A DNA stretch of 7,323 nucleotides from Limnohabitans sp. (GTDB lineage Bacteria > Pseudomonadota > Gammaproteobacteria > Burkholderiales > Burkholderiaceae_C), in assembly GCA_015657605.1 (NCBI GenBank), contig JACDQO010000446.1, positions 1 through 7,323 on the forward strand, written 5' to 3'. The first letter of the stretch is position 1; each line of letters starts with the position of its first letter. Under the pieces are notes generated by a model, which did not search any database, was not told the DNA's origin, and saw only the letters and a list, made by a program, of their open reading frames with translations. The position numbers were made by a program, and so were the translations under genes. This document shows, one piece after another, positions 1 through 7,323 of the stretch.

Positions 1-1
1 A

Positions 2-415
2 GAACACCTGATTGGCATGTTCCGCGAAGACTTCGAATTCCATGCCGGAGCGGCCCCCTCGCATTTGGGCAGCACAAGGCCTGCGGCAGAGAACGTGGCT
101 CCAGCTGTGCCCGCGCATGTGGCTGCACCTATCGCATCATCTGTAGTACCCCCCGTTGCAGCAGTTGTTTCAGCAACGGCACCCGCCCGCACCGACACGC
201 TGACCACCGACACCGTTCAAAAGGTCGCTGTCCCCGCCCAAGCCGCTTCGAACCAGGCCACTTGGAGCCCCGAAGCCGAAAAAGAGCTGGGCAAGATCCC
301 GTTCTTTGTGCGGGGCAAAGCGCGCCGCAACACCGAACGATTTGCCCAAGACCAGGGCGTGGCGACCATCACCGTGGAGACGCTCTACGATGCCAAAGCC
401 CATTACAGCCGGTAA
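2..415 (+). CDS. bchB: BchB, light-independent protochlorophyllide reductase subunit B, C-terminal part (5' end outside window)
   Basis: BchB pairs with BchN to form the catalytic NB component of dark-operative protochlorophyllide oxidoreductase (DPOR). This component reduces ring D of protochlorophyllide to chlorophyllide with electrons from BchL. The frame is open from base 2, so the gene enters from the left; 137 residues and the TAA stop are visible. The visible part opens with [14 protein letters not shown] and PSHLG, typical of the end of the main BchB domain. A linker of about 60 residues rich in Ala, Pro and Val follows (about 75-262). The conserved C-terminal domain then starts at W (263) and contains [18 protein letters not shown] and ends YDAKAHYSR. 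That last domain is the strongest family signature. The gene overlaps bchH by 26 bases. BchB is normally a little over 500 residues, so roughly three quarters lies upstream, where bchN and bchF would be expected. Confidence 0.95.
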   Translation, partial: EHLIGMFREDFEFHAGAAPSHLGSTRPAAENVAPAVPAHVAAPIASSVVPPVAAVVSATAPARTDTLTTDTVQKVAVPAQAASNQATWSPEAEKELGKIPFFVRGKARRNTERFAQDQGVATITVETLYDAKAHYSR

Positions 416-2537
416 ACAGGCATCCTCAACAACACCCCGCATGAGCGTGGTGCTGTTGACCATGGACAGCCACCTGGCCAGCGCCGCCGAGAGCGCCGCC
501 GAGCGCCTGGCACGCGATGTGCCCGGCTTGCACCTGCAAACCCACAGCGCCTCGGCCTGGCGCGACAGCGAACAGGCCCTGGCCGCGTGCTTGGCTGCCG
601 TGGCGCAAGCCGATCTGGTCATCGTCACCATGCTCTTCATGGAAGACCATTTCTTGCCGGTGCTGGACGCCCTGCAGGCGCGCCGCGAACACTGCGACGC
701 CATGGTTTGCATCATGTCGGCCCCGCAAGTCAGCCAACTCACCCGCATGGGCAAGCTGGTCATGGGACGCGAATCGAGTGGCCTGATGGCCTTGCTCAAA
801 AAGCTGCGCCCCAGCGCGAAAAACAAAGACACGGGTTCCGAGACCGGTGCACCCTCGAGCGCCGGGGCCAAGCAAATGGCCATGCTGCGCCGCCTGCCCA
901 AACTGCTGCGTTTCATTCCCGGCACCGCGCAAGACCTGCGCCTGTTCTTCTTGACCATGCGCTACTGGTTGGCCGGCTCTGAGCACAACATCGAGCACCT
1001 GGTCAAAACCTTGGTGCACCGCTACGCCCAAGGCCCACGAGAGCCGATGCGCGCTTTGGCCCAGCCGGAAGACCCGATCGAATACCCCGAGGTAGGCCTG
1101 TACCACCCGCAGATGAAAAACCGCATCAGCGAACAGCTGAGCGACCTGCCCGGCCACGGCCGCAAAGACCAGCCCGCCGTGGGCTTGCTGCTGCTGCGCT
1201 CGTATTTGCTGGCCGGCAACACCGCGCATTACGACGCGGTCATCGCCTCGCTGCAAGCGCGGGGCCTGCGCGTGATTCCCGCCTTTGCCAGCGGTCTCGA
1301 TGCCCGCCCGGCCATGGACCGCTTTTTCAAGCAAGGCACGGGCACGAAAATCCAATCCTTGGTGTCGCTCACCGGTTTCTCGCTCGTCGGTGGCCCGGCC
1401 TACAACGACGCCAGCGCCGCCGAAGTGGCGCTCAGCGAACTCGATGTGCCCTACATCGCCGCACACCCGCTGGAGTTCCAATCGATTGAGCAATGGGGCG
1501 ACTCCACCCGTGGCCTGCTGCCGGTGGAAAACACCATCATGGTGGCCATCCCCGAACTCGACGGCTCGATCTTGCCCATGGTCTACGGCGGCCGCCCCGG
1601 CCCCGCCGGGCAAACCTGCCACGGCTGCGACAAGCGCTGCACCTTCCCCAGCGGCCCCCGCAGCCAAGACATGTTCACCTGCAGCGAGCGTACCGAGATG
1701 CTGACGGCCCGCGTCGAACGCCTGGTGCGCCTGCGCGACAAACCACGCGCCGACCGCAAGCTGGCCATTGTGTTGTTCAACTTCCCGCCCAACGCAGGCA
1801 GCGTGGGCACGGCCGCTTACCTGTCGGTTTTCCAGTCGCTCTTCAACACCTTGCAGCGTTTGTCGCTCGAGGGCTACCAAGTCACGTTGCCAGACAGCGT
1901 GGACGACCTGCGCAACCGCCTGTTGCACGGCAACGCCAGCCAGTACGGCACGCAGGCCAATGTGCTGCACGCCATCGACACAACCCACCACGTGCAAAAC
2001 GAGCGCTGGCTCAATGAGATCGAAGCGCAATGGGGCCCTGCCCCCGGCAAACACCTGACGAATGGCCAGTCCATCTTTGTGCTCGGTGCCGACTTTGGCC
2101 AAGTGGTAGTCACGGTGCAACCGGGTTTTGGCTACGAGGGCGACCCGATGCGCCTGCTCTTTGAAACCGGCTGCGCCCCCACCCACGCCTTCAGCGCCTT
2201 TTACCGCTACCTGCGCGACGACTACGCCGCCGATGCGGTGCTGCACTTTGGCACGCACGGCGCGCTCGAATTCATGCCGGGCAAACAAACCGGCCTGTCG
2301 GCCCAGTGCTGGCCCGACCGCCTGATCGGTGCGCTGCCCAACATCTACCTCTACGCCGCCAACAACCCGTCTGAAGGTGCCCTCGCCAAACGCCGGGGCG
2401 CAGCCACGCTGGTGAGCTACCTCACCCCCTCGCTCACCCACTCGGGCTTGTACAAAGAACTGGTCAGCCTTCAGCAGTCGATTGAGCGCTGGCAGCAAAT
2501 GGGCCCCAGACCAAGCCCCAGGACCGCGAGAGCCTGA
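390..2537 (+). CDS. bchH: BchH N-terminal part, 715 residues, ends at a premature TGA
   Basis: This frame encodes about the first 705 genuine BchH residues, followed by 10 out-of-frame residues (RPSPRTARA region) before TGA at 2535-2537. It opens with the Rossmann-like N-terminal domain of the BchH/CobN family: [12 protein letters not shown] near residues 19-30, then a conserved block around residues 85-110 ([17 protein letters not shown]). A four-cysteine motif, CX2CX3CX13C, is visible at C410, C413, C417 and C431 (1617-1682). A [4Fe-4S]-binding motif of closely similar spacing is, from memory, reported for BchH of phototrophic proteobacteria. The chelatase-family signature [15 protein letters not shown] starts at H619, followed by [36 protein letters not shown] weak GGAG at 375-378 lies 11 bases before the start, inside bchB, so translation is probably coupled to bchB. 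Alone this fragment lacks the whole C-terminal region and should not be a working chelatase subunit. Confidence 0.9.
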   Translation: MPKPITAGKQASSTTPRMSVVLLTMDSHLASAAESAAERLARDVPGLHLQTHSASAWRDSEQALAACLAAVAQADLVIVTMLFMEDHFLPVLDALQARREHCDAMVCIMSAPQVSQLTRMGKLVMGRESSGLMALLKKLRPSAKNKDTGSETGAPSSAGAKQMAMLRRLPKLLRFIPGTAQDLRLFFLTMRYWLAGSEHNIEHLVKTLVHRYAQGPREPMRALAQPEDPIEYPEVGLYHPQMKNRISEQLSDLPGHGRKDQPAVGLLLLRSYLLAGNTAHYDAVIASLQARGLRVIPAFASGLDARPAMDRFFKQGTGTKIQSLVSLTGFSLVGGPAYNDASAAEVALSELDVPYIAAHPLEFQSIEQWGDSTRGLLPVENTIMVAIPELDGSILPMVYGGRPGPAGQTCHGCDKRCTFPSGPRSQDMFTCSERTEMLTARVERLVRLRDKPRADRKLAIVLFNFPPNAGSVGTAAYLSVFQSLFNTLQRLSLEGYQVTLPDSVDDLRNRLLHGNASQYGTQANVLHAIDTTHHVQNERWLNEIEAQWGPAPGKHLTNGQSIFVLGADFGQVVVTVQPGFGYEGDPMRLLFETGCAPTHAFSAFYRYLRDDYAADAVLHFGTHGALEFMPGKQTGLSAQCWPDRLIGALPNIYLYAANNPSEGALAKRRGAATLVSYLTPSLTHSGLYKELVSLQQSIERWQQMGPRPSPRTARA
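2501..2507 (+). other. Frameshift point in bchH: G GGC CCC heptamer
   Basis: In the incoming frame the codons read ATG GGC CCC AGA. The heptamer GGGCCCC at 2501-2507 fits the X XXY YYZ pattern of -1 slippery sites. A -1 slip over GGC CCC would place the next codon at CAG (2507-2509) and produce MGPQTKPQD, exactly the product of adding one C to the C4 run. The zero-frame stop follows about 28 bases downstream. I see neither a Shine-Dalgarno-like stimulator just upstream nor a strong hairpin just downstream; the best is a 4-base CGCG/CGCG pairing. In-frame G GGC CCN also occurs at 2033-2039, 6883-6889 and 7219-7225 where no shift is needed, so the motif alone is weak evidence. The frame change itself is certain as given; its cause is not. 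Confidence 0.75.
2503..2525 (+). repeat. Short imperfect direct repeat GCCCCAG(G)ACC at the frameshift
   Basis: GCCCCAGACC at 2503-2512 is followed after AA by GCCCCAGGACC at 2515-2525. The two copies differ by a single G. The first copy contains the C run where one base appears to be missing. Short homopolymer-containing repeats like this favour polymerase slippage and also base-calling errors. Confidence 0.6.
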
Positions 2538-2542
2538 CCACA

Positions 2543-5857
<3,315 letters not shown>

Positions 5858-5861
<4 letters not shown>

Positions 5862-7315
5862 AACTGCGCGTCCCCATGCCCCGCTGGTTCACGGCCTATG
5901 GCACGCGCTTCATGCCGTTTGCCGATGCGGCCTCGCCCGAGCTGCCGATGGCGCGCCTCTTGCGCCTGTCGCTGTTCCAGGTGGTGATCGGCATGGTGAC
6001 GGCGCTCTTGGTGGGCACGCTCAACCGGGTCATGATCGTCGAGCTGCAAGTGCCCGCTTGGTGGGTGGCACTGGCTGTGGCCATCCCCATGGTGTTCGCA
6101 CCGCTGCGCACCCTGATCGGTTACCGCAGCGACACGCACCCCTCGGCGCTGGGACTGCGCCGCATTCCGTATTTGTGGACCGGCACCTTGCTGCTGTTTG
6201 GCGGCCTGTCCATCATGCCGTTTGCCTTGTTGCTGCTGTCCGAGCCCGAGGCCGCCAACCTGTGGGTGGGGCAACTGGGTGCTTGCCTGGCTTTTGTCTT
6301 GGTGGGCACCGGCATTCAGGTCACACAAACCGCGGGCATGGCGCTGGCGCACGATTTGGCCAACGACGACAAGCGCCCTCGCGTGGTGGCCTTGCTCTAC
6401 AGCATGCTGCTGGTGGGCATGATCGCCAGCAGCGCGGTGTTTGGCTGGTTGCTCGCCGACTTCAGCCCCCAAAAACTCATCCAGCTGGTGCAAGGCTGCG
6501 CCGTCATGGTGGCGGTGATGAACTTGGCCTCGCTTTGGAAACAAGAGGCTCGGAGCGCCAAGCGCGGCCGCCGCGAAGCCGAGGGCTTTGCCAGCAGCTG
6601 GCGTGACCTGATGGCCCAACCGCAGATGCGCCGCTTTTTGTGGACCCTGGCTCTGGGCACCTTCGCCTTCAACATGCAAGACATCGTGCTTGAGCCTTAT
6701 GCGGCCGAGATCCTGAAACTCGACGTGGGCGCGACCAGCGCCCTCACGGCTTTGAGTGCTGGTGGCGCTTTGCTGGCATTCCTGTTGTCAGCCCGATGGC
6801 TGTCCGGCGGCATGCACGCCTGCCGCCTGGCCAGCCTGGGTGTGCTGCTGGGCTTGCCCGCGTTTGCGATGGTGATTTTCTCGGGCCCGCTCGAAGCGGC
6901 TTGGATGTTCCGCACCGGCGTGGGTCTGATCGGTTTCAGCGGCGGTTTGTTTTCTGTGGGCATGCTGGTCACGGCCATGGGCATGGCAGCGGACGGCAGC
7001 CCCATGGGCAAGCTCGGTGGTTTGGTGATTGGCACTTGGGGCGCTGTGCAAGCCACCAGCGCGGGCGCGGCCATGGCGCTGGGCGGGGCTTTGCGCGACG
7101 GCGTGTCGGTGCTGGCCATGTCGGGCGCTTTGGGCGAGGTGCTGGTCACCCCCATCACCGCCTACAGCTTCGTCTACCACCTGGAAATGTATTTGTTGTT
7201 TGTCGTGCTGGTGGCCTTGGGCCCGATGCTGCGCGCCAGCCGTTTGGCAGCGCGCGCGCAGGCCCCAAGAAGCCAGCACCCCCCAACCCTTGGCCTGGCG
7301 CAACTGCCGGGCTGA
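5858..7315 (+). CDS. lhaA: LhaA, light-harvesting 1 assembly protein (PucC/LhaA family MFS-like membrane protein)
   Basis: LhaA is an inner-membrane protein needed for normal assembly of the LH1 antenna around the reaction centre; it probably handles or delivers bacteriochlorophyll. The 485-residue product is almost entirely hydrophobic and shows about 12 membrane segments, e.g. near residues 34-56, 66-84 and 106-127. The signature loop with G88-Y89-R90-S91-D92, followed by LGLRRIPYLWTG, is typical of the PucC/LhaA/Bch2 family and resembles the MFS loop 2-3 motif. The C-terminal half has NMQDIVLEPYAAEIL and ends LGLAQLPG, a normal family terminus, so the gene is complete. I chose ATG 5858, which overlaps the bchM stop as ATGA with GGGAG (5842-5846) upstream; GTG 5846 would add four residues. 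Its place directly after bchM and presumably before puhA favours LhaA over PucC, which usually sits beside pucBA. Confidence 0.92.
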
Positions 7316-7323
7316 TGCACCGA
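7315..7323 (+). CDS. Possible start of the next gene (puhA expected by synteny)
   Basis: An ATG at 7315-7317 overlaps the lhaA stop as TGATG, the same tight junction style as the other genes here, and stays open for the last three codons (M-H-R). In related clusters puhA, the reaction-centre H subunit, follows lhaA. No Shine-Dalgarno sequence is obvious before it, and three codons cannot identify a protein, so this could be chance. Confidence 0.25.

Noticed and set aside
306..389. An upstream ATG at 306 that would extend BchH by 28 residues
   Set aside because: The extra residues ([12 protein letters not shown]...) are the out-of-frame reading of the conserved BchB C-terminal domain and do not look like BchH. 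ATG 390 gives a family-like start.
2033..2039. A second in-frame G GGC CCT slippery-type heptamer in bchH
   Set aside because: The reading frame continues normally through it with conserved BchH sequence, so no frameshift is indicated. It serves as an internal control showing that the motif arises by chance here.

Overview
This window is a piece of a photosynthesis gene cluster from an anoxygenic phototrophic proteobacterium. All genes lie on the + strand, and coding sequence is continuous from the first base to about 7315. The order bchB-bchH-bchL-bchM-lhaA is the one known from purple bacteria (the bchFNBHLM-lhaA-puhA superoperon). The DNA is very GC-rich with C/G-biased third codon positions. 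The extended BchH, the Ala/Pro-rich BchB linker and the LhaA C-terminus ending in a GLA-x-x-PG motif fit a betaproteobacterium such as a Comamonadaceae/Rubrivivax-type phototroph. That taxonomic placement is inference only.

Layout: (1) 2-415, the C-terminal end of bchB (DPOR subunit B), cut by the window edge. (2) 390-4222, bchH, the large subunit of Mg-chelatase, which reads in two frames: 390-2537 carries the N-terminal part and the C-terminal part continues in another frame to 4222. The break is at a GGGCCCC run at 2501-2507. (3) 4219-5154, bchL, the nitrogenase-iron-protein-like ATPase of DPOR. (4) 5151-5861, bchM, the Mg-protoporphyrin methyltransferase. (5) 5858-7315, lhaA, a 12-helix membrane protein of the PucC/LhaA light-harvesting assembly family. 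An ATG at 7315 may start the next gene (puhA would be expected), but only three codons are visible.

How the genes work together: BchH inserts Mg into protoporphyrin IX (with BchI and BchD, encoded elsewhere) and BchM methylates the product. BchL and BchB (with BchN, presumably just upstream) later reduce protochlorophyllide in the dark. LhaA helps deliver pigment or assemble LH1 around the reaction centre. Every gene junction overlaps: 26 nt at bchB/bchH, then three ATGA overlaps. This suggests one mRNA with translational coupling. I see no internal promoter, terminator, RNA gene, repeat array or mobile element.

The one real anomaly is the bchH frameshift. It needs exactly one extra C, or a -1 ribosomal slip at a heptamer of the X XXY YYZ form, to restore a 1277-residue protein. 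A sequencing or assembly error or a true one-base deletion is the simplest explanation. Programmed recoding is possible but unproven. Apart from that I found no undescribed system here.
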